Counted from the first letter of the stretch, positions 36,183 to 48,825 are shown. The stretch: DNA of 64,000 bases from Ganoderma boninense (GCA_002900995.3 CM035311.1:1612001-1676000), one strand, 5' to 3'. Numbers and translations: made by a program. Notes: generated by a model from the letters alone, not told the origin.

Positions 36183-37105
36183 GGCCCTTCCGGTGAGTTC
36201 CTCACGTCTTTCTTTCTTTCTATCTATCTAGATCCGTTCCTCACATCGTGCCTACTCCCGTGCTCTCATCGCGCATCACAGGCGGCTCTCGGCGCCCCGC
36301 GCTTCTCCTCTTCAGTTCTTGCTCGTGCTTTGCCCTCGCTTCCCGCTCTCGCTGTCCAGCTGTCTTGTTCGCTTTCTCGCTCTCTGGCTACGTTACTGGT
36401 GTACTAATCATCGGTCTGTGTATGTGTGTATGTACTAATGTCGCTGCTGCATGTATGTGTCTTGTTCCGGAATAACATACTTTTGTTATTCCACATTTTG
36501 TTGGCATGCATTACCTGCGCTGACCGCAAGCAAGGGGTTTTTTGGCCAGAGGCGTGCAGATTTGTTCCAATCTATGGCCGCTTGATCTCTAACAAATGGA
36601 CAGTGGCTCACATTCACAGGTTCACATCCTCTCAGTACCGCTCGGGTGGGCTGGGATATAATACCACCATTGGTATTTCGGTCTGCGAGAACTGGGATGG
36701 GCTGGCCAACTGCTCCGCGACATTTGACACGCATTGATCAACCTTCGCGGTGAACATGTTCAACCTTCACCGGCCTTCGCGGCGGACATGATCCGCCTTG
36801 GTCGGACTTCCCAGCAGGCATGCTCAGGTATTGTCGGACGTCAGGGTACTTATGGTAATCTATGGTCGGGCGCTGGGGCGCCCACGGTAAGTGGTTGCCA
36901 AACCTAGTGGCCCAAATGGTCATGCTTGCCACGGAAGACGCTGCCTCGCCGTATATCGTAATCCCTTTACCAGTAAGTTTAAACATTAACATCTAGTTGG
37001 AAACCGGCCATTCTTGGTCATTAATCCTGCATGTTTGCTGATGAACGCGTCAAGATGGGGACACTGGCGCTTATCAGTACCTGTCACAGGGTGGTACGTG
37101 ACACC
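36183..37105. other. Intergenic region with imperfect tandem repeat
   Basis: 3' flank of the DUF6698-like gene and upstream region of the second F-box gene. A pair of related 26-bp units lies at 36742-36799. No other feature is supported. Confidence 0.55.
36742..36799. repeat. Two 26-bp imperfect repeats, each centred on a near-palindrome
   Basis: Units at 36742-36767 and 36774-36799 share CCTTCGCGG at the start and CCTT at the end. The first contains GAACATGTTC and the second GGCGGA-CATGA-TCCGCC. Most differences between the units fall in the paired arms, so each unit keeps its own dyad. Confidence 0.55.
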
Positions 37106-39222
37106 ATGTCACGACCCCACGACGAGTCTGAGTCAGACGACCCGACTTCGCCTCAGAGTCCTCGGCACCTCAACATCCTTGACGAGGAACAGCTCCATGA
37201 ACGGGGTTGTGAGACACAATATTTCACGCAAGACCACGTTTGTCCCTGTATTATTATTCAAATGTTTTCTGCTGGTTACTGACTTGTGTGCCGCCGGGGC
37301 AGATGACGTATTACATCACTAACCAAACGACGGAGGTACTAGACCCTAGTAGGCCTCCAGTTCATCCCAATGAGCTTGATCTTCCCTATCTCGACTATGC
37401 GGATGTCCTTTCATTCCAAGACCGTCAATGCCTCAAGGGTCTGTCCCCACTTCAGACCCGAACTTGGACACTTTCGAGGATACAAGAATACAGGGCCTGT
37501 ATCCTGGCTCTTGGTTCCATCCACAACCTCGCCACCCCCCTCCATGCCTGCCTTCCGACAGAAATCTTGATACAAATATTCGGACACATCCGCCCCACGT
37601 CACGAAAGGATATTTCTCTGGCACACGTTTGCCGCCTTTGGCGGTCGGTACTCATACGAACATCCGTCTTTTGGTCGAAAATGCTAGAGACAAAGATCGG
37701 CGGCTCCTTGTCCAACGAGGGCGCGGCGTCAGATAGGGTGCTGCGAGAACTTTTAGAGAGGTCATCGCCCCGGTCCCTCAAGCTCTATGTATCCGAATTT
37801 CCTCCCTTGCTCCGCGACATCCTGCAGCCCCATTTCTCGCGTGTGACCGGTTTCAAGGCGGGTATATCGCTTGACAACCTCCCTGACTTATACGAGGCTA
37901 TCAATGTCGGACTGCCCACCCTTAATACCCTCGAGATCGGAATGTCCCAACACGGTGCGGAGCTCGCGAGGTCCCTGAGGGAGGCACGGTCCACAAGCCC
38001 CCATCTTCTGCCACATCTCGAACAATCCAGCGTGCCGTGTTTGCACACCTTGGTCATCCCAGGATTCCTATTCACCAACTCGTCCGCGCTCCCCTCCCTA
38101 ACGAGCGTGGATCTGAGCAACTGCTGTTGCCACTTCTGCAAGTACCGTTTCAGCCCCCGCCCCGACGTCCTCCTGCGGGCCCTCACGCGCACGGTCAACC
38201 TCGAGCGCCTCATCTTCCAACGCTGCCTCCTCCAGTACTCCGACTTCAGCAGCGCGCACCCCACCGGCGTCCCGCTGCCGCAGCTGAAGTACTTCGAGGG
38301 GTACGAGGCGCCCGCCATCCTCCAAGACGCACTCGAGTCGATCTCGCCCCCGCCCACCACGTCATTCGGCGTCCGCTTCTGGCCTATCGGCGTCAGCCGC
38401 TCGTTCCACGAGCTCATCCCCCGCCGCGCGGACTACCAGGCGCTCCTGTCCACCATAGACGAGGTCGACATCGTCGCGCGGTTCGTCGAGACCCGCGCGT
38501 CGTCTCTCCTCCTGCGCGGGTACTCCCACGCCGGCGCCGAGCCGCGCTTCAGCATCGACATGCCGGGCAGACGCACCATGGAGCGCAACGGCCCGACCTC
38601 CGACTCGGACGAGCCCCTGCTCGTCATCCGCGACCTGTGCCGCCTGCTGGAGCCCGCGGCGGTCACCAAGCTGCAGGTGCACATCGAGGACGGGGTGCCC
38701 GGCGACGCCGTGTTCCGCCAGGGCGAGTGGACGGTCCTCTTCGACGCGTTCCCGGGCCTCACCAGCCTCGTCGTCGAGTACAGGCACCACTGCCCCACCG
38801 GCCAGTCCCTCCTCCAGCCCGTGCCAAGCTGGGGCAGAGACCTGCGCGATCGCGAATGCGCATGCTCCATCTCCGACGGCTGGCGCGGGCTGCTGACGGC
38901 CCTCGGCCCACCCACGGATCCGTCTAGGGTGCTCGCGTCCCCCGCGCTGCAGCAACTGGAGCTGTGGGTGGTACACGGCCAGACCTTCGCCGACTTCTGC
39001 GCGCTCCTTCGCGAGACGCTAGAGTACCGGAACGAGGCGTTGGGGCGTCATCTCGCCCATTGTGTGGTTTGGCTCCGCTCTGGGCGTTGTCACGCCGACC
39101 GGAATCTGGGGCAGATACGGCGTCCCGAACCCCCTTCGGAGGAGACGCGGGCGCATGTCGAGGGTCTGCTTCGAGGGCTTGTAGACGGGTTCAGGGTCAA
39201 CGTGGATCCACACGGAAATTAG
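37106..39222 (+). CDS. F-box domain protein (about 683 aa)
   Basis: Probable SCF adaptor. Exons 37106-37237 and 37303-39222 join at QDH-MTYY; the donor is GTTTGT. The F-box is in the first third (HACLPTEILIQIFGHI, then LAHVCRLWRSVLIRTSVFWSK), preceded by a helix containing RIQEYRACILALGSIHNL. The remainder is leucine-rich, with repeats of the LRR-like type found in agaricomycete F-box proteins. An in-frame ATG upstream at 37031 could extend the N-terminus by 25 residues. The second half is clearly GC-richer than the first. It is not closely similar in wording to the F-box protein at 25.1 kb, so a recent tandem duplication is unlikely. Confidence 0.85.
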
Positions 39223-39797
39223 GGAGATTGGCCTTCGTGGGGACACAGTCCTACCTAGAATAGACTGATAACGCCGTGGAGTTTTATTCGACCTGTACAG
39301 CATGGACATACATTCGGTGAGGTGGAAATGATAGAATACATGCAGTTGGATGCAGAGTGTCCCTACAACAGTAAGATAGCGATGGTTCCCGGTCAGAGTG
39401 TTCGCCGCTGTGGGACAGGGCGGGTCGGGGGGATGCGCCTCCGACGATGCAGTTGATGCAGATATGATGATGGTGCGGGTGAGTGTACACGTGCTGAATG
39501 CGGTGGATGAGGAGGAACGGGAATGTCAGAGCATTGAGTCAAGTCAGTTGGAAGGGTAGCTATGTGTGTGTTGGGTACGTCCAGAAGCAAAGCAAAACGT
39601 GGTGGAAATGAGAGTGGGGGTTGAACCCGGTGACGATGCTGGGAAAAACATAGAGCAAGCCAACCGTGGGCTGACAGTTCAAGGAACTGTCATATTTCCG
39701 CTACGGATGCAACGGAGAGATTGTCGAGAAGGGGAAAAAAGATGAACAGAGAGGGAGCGGAGGTGACATATGCAGGGATGCGGTTGAGCATCTCACT
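39223..39797. other. Intergenic region between convergent genes
   Basis: 3' flanks of the F-box gene and the reductase gene. Contains a perfect hairpin at 39672-39692. A GGGTTCAACCC string on the minus strand near 39620 resembles a tRNA B box but has no tRNA around it. Confidence 0.55.
39672..39692 (-). repeat. 9-bp perfect hairpin in the 3' flank of the reductase gene
   Basis: TGACAGTTC and GAACTGTCA flank a 3-nt loop. It lies about 105 nt past the stop codon of the methylenetetrahydrofolate reductase gene, so it would form in the 3' untranslated region if the transcript extends that far. Confidence 0.5.
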
Positions 39798-42351
39798 CTA
39801 GTTCACCGTGCCGTTGAGGGCAGCGTGTTTGGCAGCGTACTCCGCGCCGGCCTTGTAGAAGGGCTGGAAGATGGCATCGCCCTTCTTGAAGTCGTTGTGG
39901 ACTACGTTCACTAGAGAGTACGTGTTCATGACATTGTCGATCAACTTGCGCGATGGGGATTCGGGGTCGTAGAACGTCGCCCATTGGCGTCCGAGCTCGT
40001 ACGCCTCATCCTGGACATTGAGTGTAAGTGCCAATCGTCGTACAAAAAGCGCATACAACCTACCTTCCACGCCATGAAGCTGATTGCCTCGACGATGGTA
40101 GGTTGGACAATCTCCTTGCCAGGGAACACACCCCAAGTGACCGCGTTGGGACCGTCGGAATGAGTGTTGGTGCGCAGGTCACCGCGATGGTTGATCACGT
40201 AGTACGTGATATTGATATCACGCTCGATGTGCGGGATGAGGAGCTCAAGCAGCTCTGGGGACACGAAGAACTCGAGATATGCCTGAAAGTTCATGTCTTA
40301 TGTTAACCCCCCGCGCACGAGCACGAGATCCACAGAAGGCGCTCGTACCTTCTGGTAAACATAGCCGTTCGAGGGGCCCCATCCGTGCACACGATCATCG
40401 CTCCGCGCGCCGTCGACTGCAGGCTGCGAGTTGATCGTAAGGAAACCCAGCTCGTTCAACTTGGCCAGCTGTTGCGCGATAACGGATGTCTCGCTCGCCG
40501 GTGTAGTATCGGACCATGGGAGCGCTCCGAGCTGGCCGAGACAGAACTCGGTGAAGAGTCCGCGGATCTCTTCGATGGTCGTCGGGGTACCCCACAGCTT
40601 GAGACCATCCTCTTTGGATTGTTTGATCCAGAAACCGTACCCATCGAGCTCGCCGTACGCAGGCGAGCGTGAGTCCCCGAAGCGACCGTTCGGGTATTCG
40701 TCCCAGTTCTCGGTACGAGTGAGGTAGGAGCGTGTGCGGTTTGCCCAGAAGATCGGGCGGATGTTCTCCGCGCGGCGGTTTGGAGTGAGCGACTGCCGGA
40801 GCAGATTCAGGGACAGTTCAGTAGACCGATAGCAAATCAAGACGCACCTGTCTCCAAGGGAGCGGCTTAACAACACCCACTCGGGGAACGAGGTTGAGCT
40901 CCTCCAACAGCATCCTGCAGCCCTTCTCGAGGTTCATGGTGTAGAAGTGGAGACCCTTGATACCGATGTCTGCAGAGAGGATCTGCCTGCAGAGGGTGGC
41001 GACAAGCCGGATGCCGATCTCCCGCACCTTCTCGTCGTTGTTTTTGTGCGGCTCAAGCTCGTCCAGGAAAAACTGCGGGACCGTGATCTTAGCCAATGAG
41101 GTCGCCTTCTGGAAGCCGTTCCATGTTTGGATGGGCATGATGCCGGGGACGATGGGGACGGTGATCCCGGCGGCCCGAGCGGCCTTGACCCACGCGATAA
41201 ACATCTCAATGTCGTAGAACATCTGTGTGAAGATGAAGTTCGCGCCGGCGTCGACCTTCCCCTTGAGGTACTCCATTTCGCGTGCGGCCTCTTCTGGGGG
41301 CAGACTTTGGGTTTGGGGGTAGCCGGCGACGGCGACGTCGAAGTAGTCACCATACTCTGCACGAATGTGGCGAACGAGGTCAACGCCATAAGAGAAACCA
41401 CCCTTGACGGCCTCCCATTCCTTGCCCACTGGTGGGTCTCCGCGAAGAGCAAGAACGTTTCGGCATCCATGTTGTTTAGCTTCCTATCATATAGGACATT
41501 CGTCAGAAGTTGTTTGCGATGAACGGGATGGAATAAGTCGGATCTTCGATGAACTCGTACGATTAACCACCCAGTCTCCAAAACTACCAGTCCAGCGGTA
41601 TAACGGGGACAGTTTCCGCTGACCAGGAAAAGCGTATGAGAACCAGAAATTATCTCGCCCCTCCATGAGTCCTATATGCGGAATCTTATGGAAGGACAAG
41701 CGATGAGGTGCAGATATTGAAGGTAGAGGATATACAAGGTGTTCGATGTTCCCCAAGGGAGACGTCACGAACACTGAGAGGAAAATATATGTAAAAGTGA
41801 CCTTGCCCGAGCGTGAGACCTGATGTGACGCATGATTACGGTCGCAGAGTTCGCGGTGGTCCGACTCTTGCGAACGAACGAGGGTTGAGGAGATGGGGAG
41901 AAGAGCTGACAGTCGAAGCAGTAGATCTGCAAGTCACTCACCCGCAAAGCAGTATCGACCTTCTCCTTCGGCATCCCCGTGCAAGTCAGGTGCATACATG
42001 TCTCGATGCCGATCAGCTTCTGGCAAGTCTTGACGAGTTCGGATGTGAGCTCCGATGTTCGTCCTCCCGCGTTCCTGTCCAGACCCACCACGTCAATTGG
42101 GTGATTTTGAATATCACGCCGCGCTCACCATGTGATGTCTATGAACTCAGGTCCCAGAGCGCGCATGCGCTCGATACGGTCCAGAAGGTTTTGCAGACCC
42201 TGGAGAAAGGAGGACGGTGAGTGAACGTTGTGGCAAATGGGGCTAGCGGCGGCCGCGCACTGACCTGCGCTGTCCGGGGTGGGAAATATTCGAAGGACCA
42301 CCAAACACGGTCCTCCTTGGCGGCCTGGTCAATCTTGCGGCTAATTTTCAT
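39798..42351 (-). CDS. MTHFR: Methylenetetrahydrofolate reductase (600 aa)
   Basis: Reduces 5,10-methylenetetrahydrofolate to 5-methyltetrahydrofolate with FAD, supplying methyl groups for methionine synthesis in the cytosol. Exons: 42351-42265, 42199-42129, 42074-41942, 41483-40848, 40792-40349, 40282-40064 and 40010-39798; 601 codons. The catalytic domain (about 1-310) shows WWSFEYFPPRT, IETCMHLTCTGMP, NVLALRGDPP, GANFIFTQMFYD and PIVPGIMPIQTWNGF. The C-terminal regulatory domain (about 330-600) shows RPIFWANRTRSYLTRT, LGALPWSDTTP, GYVYQKAYLEFF and NAVTWGVFPGKEI. The length matches the two-domain eukaryotic enzymes (yeast MET12/MET13, human MTHFR). Which of the two yeast paralogues it matches cannot be judged here. 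Confidence 0.95.
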
Positions 42352-43549
42352 GACTAGTCGTAAAGTCTAGAGGGAAATATTATAGGATCTATGTATGCTT
42401 TGGAGAGGAGAGGAGGGGAACCGAGACGAGTCAGAGAAAGGAAGGGCGAGCGTGGATTTACAAAATCGTGCGAGGCCCTGCCGATCACTTTTATAACCCC
42501 TTCCGTTAGGCGCTCACCACGCCCCTCCAATCGCCCCGCGCCTTCCCGCGTTTTTCGACCTCGCCTACTCCTCCGACCCGAACTTTCATCTGGCCTGAAT
42601 TCTACGTTCTCTCTCTTTTCTTTGGCATCTGGGACATATGTCTACGGTAGGGCAGAGAGACTTAGTCAAGCCGGGCATTTCTCCCGATGGACTCACTGCA
42701 GCCCGGGGCCTTTCGAACACGTTCATCAGCGTGGACCGGAATGATTGGCCACGGCTCCTCATACGACGCACCTGGTTTGCCCTGGCTTTTCCAACGCGAG
42801 CTGGCACGAATGCAAACTCTTCTGTTGTCGTTCCCAGTTGAGGGTGGTCGCAGTGCTGGACTGTGCTGCCGCAACCGGACTGGCCAGGCCAGCAAGAAGG
42901 TGGTCGTCTGACTCACTTCCATCGAAGTACAGCGCAAATGCTTCATTCTGTGGAACGTCGAGCCATTCGCACTGCTCTGAGCTCGAGGATACTTCGAGGA
43001 TGCTCAATGTGCATGCCATATTATCCATAAAACTTCCTTGTTGAGGTGGGGTATCGAATCCGTTGTGTTTCTGGAGTCAGTGGATGTGCGTAGATCGCTG
43101 CGCGCATCCCGCACGGGACAGGAATGCAACGTTATGCGTAACGTTCTCGGTCATCTGGCCTCCTTCGTGGACATTGTGGAGTTAACAATAGCCCGAGCTG
43201 GTTCCATGTTCCCAGCGGTGGACAACATTAGTACTTCGTAGTCCGTATTGGTCTCAGCCACTGAAGTCTGTCTCTCGCCATGTATTACAATATCTTTTTC
43301 GAGCGTATGCAATCACCGCGCTGCAGCTTGCACCAACGGACCGACTCGGATACGATGCCCGCCTGCCGTCCTCGGAGGACTTTCAGTAGACGCCCAGAGC
43401 TCTCCCTGCGCATGTGGAGCAGACTGGTCCTGGTCACCAGATCCTCTTCCCTCCCTTTATCCCTCATTCTAAGTCGCCGCGCATATACGCTCGATCGACG
43501 CCCACACCTTTCACAACCGCGTCCCGGCTTAACATCGCTCAGCGTGATT
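42352..43549. other. Divergent intergenic region (reductase / PUS1)
   Basis: Contains the promoter of the minus-strand reductase gene, with a TATA box, and the upstream region of PUS1. Short ORFs of up to 117 codons are present without recognisable similarity. Confidence 0.55.
42489..42495 (-). promoter_or_regulatory. TATA box of the reductase gene
   Basis: TATAAAA on the minus strand, about 140 bases upstream of the reductase start codon. Confidence 0.5.
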
Positions 43550-45789
43550 ATGGACGTAGATCCCCCCGGTCCCCCGGAATCGCCACCGGTGGTCGTACCG
43601 AGTTCAACGAGCCTCAAGAGGCTTCAGGAAGACGCGCCTGGGGACGCAGCGAGCGCATCAAAACGCCAGAAGCCAGACGAGCTCCAAGCACCCGAGGAGG
43701 GTGGGTCGAGAGCCGAGGAGGGCGGCGAGGCTGGGGAAGCGAGCACGCCGGGCGAGAAGGGGAGGAGGAAAGAGAGGGAGAAGGAACGCAAGGGCGGTGG
43801 CAGGAACAAAAGGCAGCGGGGGAAGAAGGGCGAGGAGAAAGACTACGTGCGGAATCGGAGGAGAGGGACGCGTCCTGAAGGCGAGGATGCTCCTGCAGCA
43901 GAGAATGGCGAATCGAAGGCTCCTCGCCTGCCCAAGCGACAATGCGCGCTGCTTATTGGGTTCTGTGGCGACGGGTTCAATGGCATGCAAATGTACGTCT
44001 ACTAGTCTTCCTGTGATACCCGGATACCCTTCATCGCGCCTGGTGCTCCAGACAACCGGACCCAAAAACGCGCACCATTGAGGGCGTCCTCTTCGATGCT
44101 CTCATCAAGGTCGGTGCTGTGTCTCAAGACAACTCGGATAACCCGACAAAGGTGTGCGGAGGAATGAAAGACTCGCTGCTACGGATGACTGACGAATTCT
44201 GCTCAGGTTAAACTGGGAAGAGCTGCGCGCACGGACGCGGGCGTACATGCTGCGGGGAACGTCGTGTCGATGAAACTCATTAATATTATTCCTGGCGTAT
44301 CAGACTTGGTCTCGAGGATCAACGAAGAACTGCCTCCTGAAATCCGCTTGTGGAGCATTGTGAGTCCATCGTCCTCGTGTCCTTACTGCACGTTCTGAAC
44401 GTACATTCTTCGACCACCGTAGCTTCGAGTGCAGAACTCTTTCAATGCGCGAACGTCCGTTCCATCCTGCACACTCTTGCCACCTCTTCGCTGACCCAGC
44501 CCACGACAACAGGACATGTGACAGTCGCAAATACACCTACTTCTTCCCCTCATACCTCATGATTCCTCCCAAACCCGGGAGCGGTCTGTCCAACACCCTC
44601 AAGGCGCAAGGCACGGAGTGTCCCGCGCACCCGTTCTGGGAAGGTGTTGACAATCAACAGCAGGCGACCGCACAGGATGACCTTCAGCGAAAGCGCGCGT
44701 ACCGGATGACGGCAGAACAAGTCGCGTGCCTCCGGGAGGCGGCGAGCAAGTTTGAAGGGTCCCACAACTTCCACAATTTTACGGTTGGAAGGGACTTCCG
44801 AGATCGGAGCTGTCAGCGGTTCCTGAAGTCAATCGAGGCGAGTTGTGGTGTTTGTTACACAGAGTGAACGACCGTCTGTTCCTAACACCATGACCCTAGA
44901 TCCTCGATCCTGCGGTTTACGGAGGCACAGAGTGGATAGCTGTTCTATTACATGGCCAGAGTTTCATGTTACACCAAGTGAGTAACGACTGTGGACAGTC
45001 CCGCTCCAGGATGCTCAATCGTACTTCCAGATTGTGAGGGGCTTTCAAAGCAGTGAATGTTACTGGCGCCGTTAACACACTTGTCATTTTAAGCGCAAAA
45101 TGATTTCGGCACTTGTGCTTTCGTGTCGAACAGGTACCCCACCACATCTCCTCGAAGAGGTAAGCTGAATAAATATCCGTGCTTGACGTACACTATCTCA
45201 TGTCCGTCCGTTTTCCTGAGATGTACGGACCGCGTCAAATATTCATTCCCAAAATGCCCGCACTGGGCCTCTTACTTGAGTACCCGATCTTCGAGAGCTA
45301 CAGCAAACGCGTCGCATCTGTGAACGAGAAGCTCCAATCGGACGACCCTGAATACCGTCCCTCGATCGACTTCGAGGTGCACCGCACGCAACTGGATGAT
45401 TTCAAGCAGAACTACATCTATTCCAAGATGCGATCGATTGAAGAACAGTTTGGCATGTGCGTCTTCGATTTCAGCCAACATCATACATGTATGATATTCA
45501 TCCCTGTCTGCTTGTTACCAGCTTCGATGGCTGGGTCCGCTCCATTGACGCGTACGCCGGCCACGACCTCGAATACCTGAACCCGAAAGGCGTCATCCCC
45601 GCCTCAGCCGTCGTCAAGCGCGGCGAGTACCGCAACAATCCATTCCGCGAGAAGAAGCGCTTCGATGCAACGACCTTCCCCGCCGGCACCGGTGCAGCGA
45701 ATGCTGTGTCAATCGAGGAAGAAGAGAGCTCCGAGGACGAAGAGACGCTTCCCCTCGACAAGGAGGAACTCGCAGACTTGGAGGGATGA
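43550..45789 (+). CDS. PUS1: tRNA pseudouridine synthase PUS1 (566 aa)
   Basis: TruA-type synthase that isomerises uridines in nuclear tRNAs. Exons: 43550-43992, 44052-44151, 44207-44359, 44423-44454, 44513-44837, 44900-44977, 45094-45159, 45221-45456 and 45522-45789; 567 codons. The N-terminal 130 residues are Lys/Arg/Glu-rich and nuclear-type. The catalytic domain begins [20 protein letters not shown]. The catalytic Asp is about residue 191 in [10 protein letters not shown]. Further family blocks are [63 protein letters not shown] and [13 protein letters not shown]. The intron at 44838-44899 has a GC donor. The next junction gives HQ-RKM, lacking the Ile usually seen in HQIRKM. The C-terminus is acidic. 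Confidence 0.94.
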
Positions 45790-46439
45790 CCTGTTATGCA
45801 TCTCGCCCGCGCGAGGCCAGGCGCACGCCGCGGTATGCGGTCGATGTAAATGGGGTAGGAGTCATCTAGATAGGATAAGTACAGGTTTGGTGTAATGCTC
45901 CTTTTGCTACCACAAACCACCCCCTCCTCTACCTCTACTCTAAGCCTCGAGCTTCAAGGCAAGCCAAAACGGACACGAGCGATCGGTGCTCGCGAACAGT
46001 CGGGAACGCTCTCGCTAAATACCGCATAGAACAGCAGGAGTGGCGTACTGTAACAAAGCATCAAGAAGACTGGTAAAGTCCACATTGTGAATTCATTGAA
46101 GCAATCTTCCTCGTCATCAAGCGAGGACGTCAACGTTTATTATGTTGTATGAATAGCGTAGAGATATGAATACAAAGCCTGCGATGTACACGAGTCCACA
46201 TAATGTTGTTTTCGATCACCACTAGACATACACTACGCGCCGGCGCGCCTCAGGCCCCATATCCGACCCACCGGGAAGGATGTCGGTGCGTTCAGCACGA
46301 TTAAATTAAGTTCGGACTTGGCTCTACGCGTGCGAAAGGAGAGCAGCAGAGTTGGACGAGTAAAGGGGTGCACAGCGAACGACAAAGCGCGAAAACAGAT
46401 AAAACGAACGAGAAAGCCAAAGATAAATTAGGCACACGG
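45790..46439. other. Intergenic region between convergent genes
   Basis: 3' flanks of PUS1 (+) and of the next minus-strand gene. AT-rich in its middle; nothing recognisable. Confidence 0.55.
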
Positions 46440-48825
46440 TCACTTCGACCAGTGCTTGAACAGCGACTTCAAGGACTTGAGTCGTGGCCGCGGGCTCGGA
46501 CGCGGGGTGCTTGGCTCTGAGCTGATCCCGCCGCGGCCCCCGTGTGCACCACCGCCCCCGGCGGGAAAGGGAAACGACGGCCACGACACCGCCTGCGACG
46601 TCTTGTCCTGGGGATGTGCCGCCCTCCGTTCACTTGCGCCGCGCGATGCAGATGGCGACGCGGATGATGGAACTGGAGCAGGGGTCAGGGGCATCGCAGG
46701 GGTGGACCCGAGGCGCCTGTGGCCGTCTGTTGCACCGGGAGTGGGGATGGAGGGATCCGCAGGGCGACTGGGGGTAACGTTGGCTGATTGACTTTTCTTC
46801 AGCGATGGCCATACAGACGGTGCAGTCTGATGCTGGTTCTGCGGGGCATTGGGAGATGTTTGCGGGCGGCGGGGCTTGGGTGTGCGAAGGAACAGAGAGG
46901 CTGCGAGTTGGGCTTCGAGGTCCTCCCAGTCCGCCTGGGCGGGGTTTGCGAGCACGAGGGGGCCGGGTCTGCGACTGCGACGGTGCACACGGCCGGTGGC
47001 CGGGGCCGAGCGTCTGGGGGTGCGACGACTACGGTAACCGGATGCCGCACGAGCGACGGGCGAAGTTGAGGACCCGATCAGGAACTCCGGAGCACCCTGC
47101 ACGCATATTCCAAAGACAATGGATGTCAGCCAAAGTTATGAACCGAACACGGAGGAAGGCGATGACGCACGATCGGTTCGTAAATAAATGCCTTCTCCAA
47201 ACTAGGCCGCGTCGGAGGGAAGGTCCCCGTCTTCTGTACATGGGGACGGCTGCCGTTAGAGTTCGCGACGAGAAGACTTTGCATGCGGAGAACGACGGAC
47301 GCACCTGCTCGCATCCGCTGGCTTCTTCCACCTCCGCTTCCCCGGGGACCGCCTTCCATTTCCCCTTCTCGGATGTGCCCCACGCACCGTAACCGTCCAC
47401 CCATAGCATCTCTTCCAGCTCGTCAATATTAGCCTCATCCCTACTCTTGAGCGAAAACCCATCATGACTCATTTGGTCCAGCAGGCTCTCCGTCGACGGA
47501 TTTGTAACCATAATATGGGGAGCCGTAAGTCTCCCTTGCGATTGAGCAGGGCGTATCCGCTGGAATGGGTTCGGACGTGGCGTCACCGGGCTGCTTTCTT
47601 CTGCCATGGCGGCTGGCATGCCGTTCTCGTGCCACACGTCCGGCGCAATCCTGGCAGTACCAAAGCACGCTGCGAGCTGCTCGACTTCGCGCCCGGGGTC
47701 TTGCAACATAATCGATGCAGCCAGCTCCTCCAGCTCTCGAATCGTCGCCTCCGCGTCGTACGACACAGGCCGGATACTCGGTATGCGGGACGGCCGCTCA
47801 GGTAGTAGGTCCAAGACGTTCTCCTCGGAAGGAGTCGCGGGCTCTGTGGGAGGGGGGATAGGCGGGAGGTCCTTTTCGAGGGAAGGGAACGGTAGAGGCG
47901 CAGACGATAGCGGTGGCGACGGCGACGGCGACGAGGACACAGAAGCAGGTAGAGACAGAGACGGCGACGGAGAAGGCGAAAGACGCGATAGATGGGATCC
48001 GTCACCTGAAGACGCAGTATCCCATTTATCTATGGGTGCAGTCACGGATGAGGGGAGAGTTGAGGGGCCATCGACATCCATCGCTGCGCACAGCTTGGGA
48101 AGCTGGTGGGCCTCTGATGATGGCATTGGCGTCCTGCCCATCGCGGAGTCTGTTGCGCTGCGCGAGCCAAAGCCCGTGGGAGAGGCGGGCGCCCCATGGC
48201 GCGTCCCAATCGACGGCGGGGGCCCTCGCTGCGGCTGCAATATAGACGCACCCTGCGGTTGACCGGAGCACAGGGAATAGGGCAAGGGTGAGATCGAAGC
48301 GCTGCTGCGAGAGTGGCCAAGTTGCGCGATGGACGCAGAGGGACTGCTGTGTGGTGCAAAGATCGGCGAGCGATGCAGAAAGAGCGGAGTTGCCCCGCGC
48401 CGAGGCCGTATCACCAGCGGGCGGGTGGGTGCAGTCGGCGCAACCACCTGCGCAGAGGGCGAAAACGTCATAGTTACGACGGGGGCAGACATGGTGTTGG
48501 GGAGAGAGGGAGGGGCGCCCACAAGAGCCGCACGCGAGGGAGGGCCCGTTGAAGAGACCGGACCATAAGATAGCTGGGGGGTAGAGCGGTGCACGGTGAG
48601 AAGCAAGTGTGCCTGCGTCTGTTGCGAAGGCTGAGAAGGCCGGTGGACAGGAGCATTGACGTGGGCACGCCGGCAGCGCGTATGGTCACGGAGATCGCGC
48701 CGACTGCGAGACTGCCGGAAGGATGACCTACGTATCAGGCCGGTGCCGTTACCGTGCATCCTCGTTTTCATGGTCCGAGGGGGCCTGGAAGCTTTGCTGG
48801 GGGCGAAGGAGGCCATCTGCCGCAT
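46440..48825 (-). CDS. Ser/Pro-rich protein of unknown function (about 725 aa or longer)
   Basis: Exons 48825-47305 and 47096-46440 join in phase at GCEQ-GAPEF; the intron is 207-208 nt with GTGCGT and GCAG ends. The sequence is mostly low-complexity Ser/Pro/Thr. Short conserved-looking islands include YDAEATIRELEELAASIMLQ, NPFQRIRPAQSQGR, STESLLDQMSHDGFSLKSRD and DELEEMLWVDGYGAWG. The second exon has ADWEDLEAQLAASLFLRTPK and ends in LKSLKSLFKHWSK, a basic amphipathic end. I do not recognise the family. The true start is uncertain: a minus-strand ORF at 49072-48749 (VANLSAPRLIDRKLKLNM...) could be an upstream exon, but I found no phase-correct join. Confidence 0.65.

Noticed and set aside
38037..38976. 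Long ORFs in other frames inside the second F-box gene (296, 204 and 160 codons)
   Set aside because: The GC-rich third codon positions of the real gene suppress stops in other frames; no family resemblance.
39600..39700. Possible tRNA on the minus strand (GGGTTCAACCC resembles a B box)
   Set aside because: The flanking bases do not form a T stem of five pairs, and no A box, anticodon arm or acceptor stem fits.
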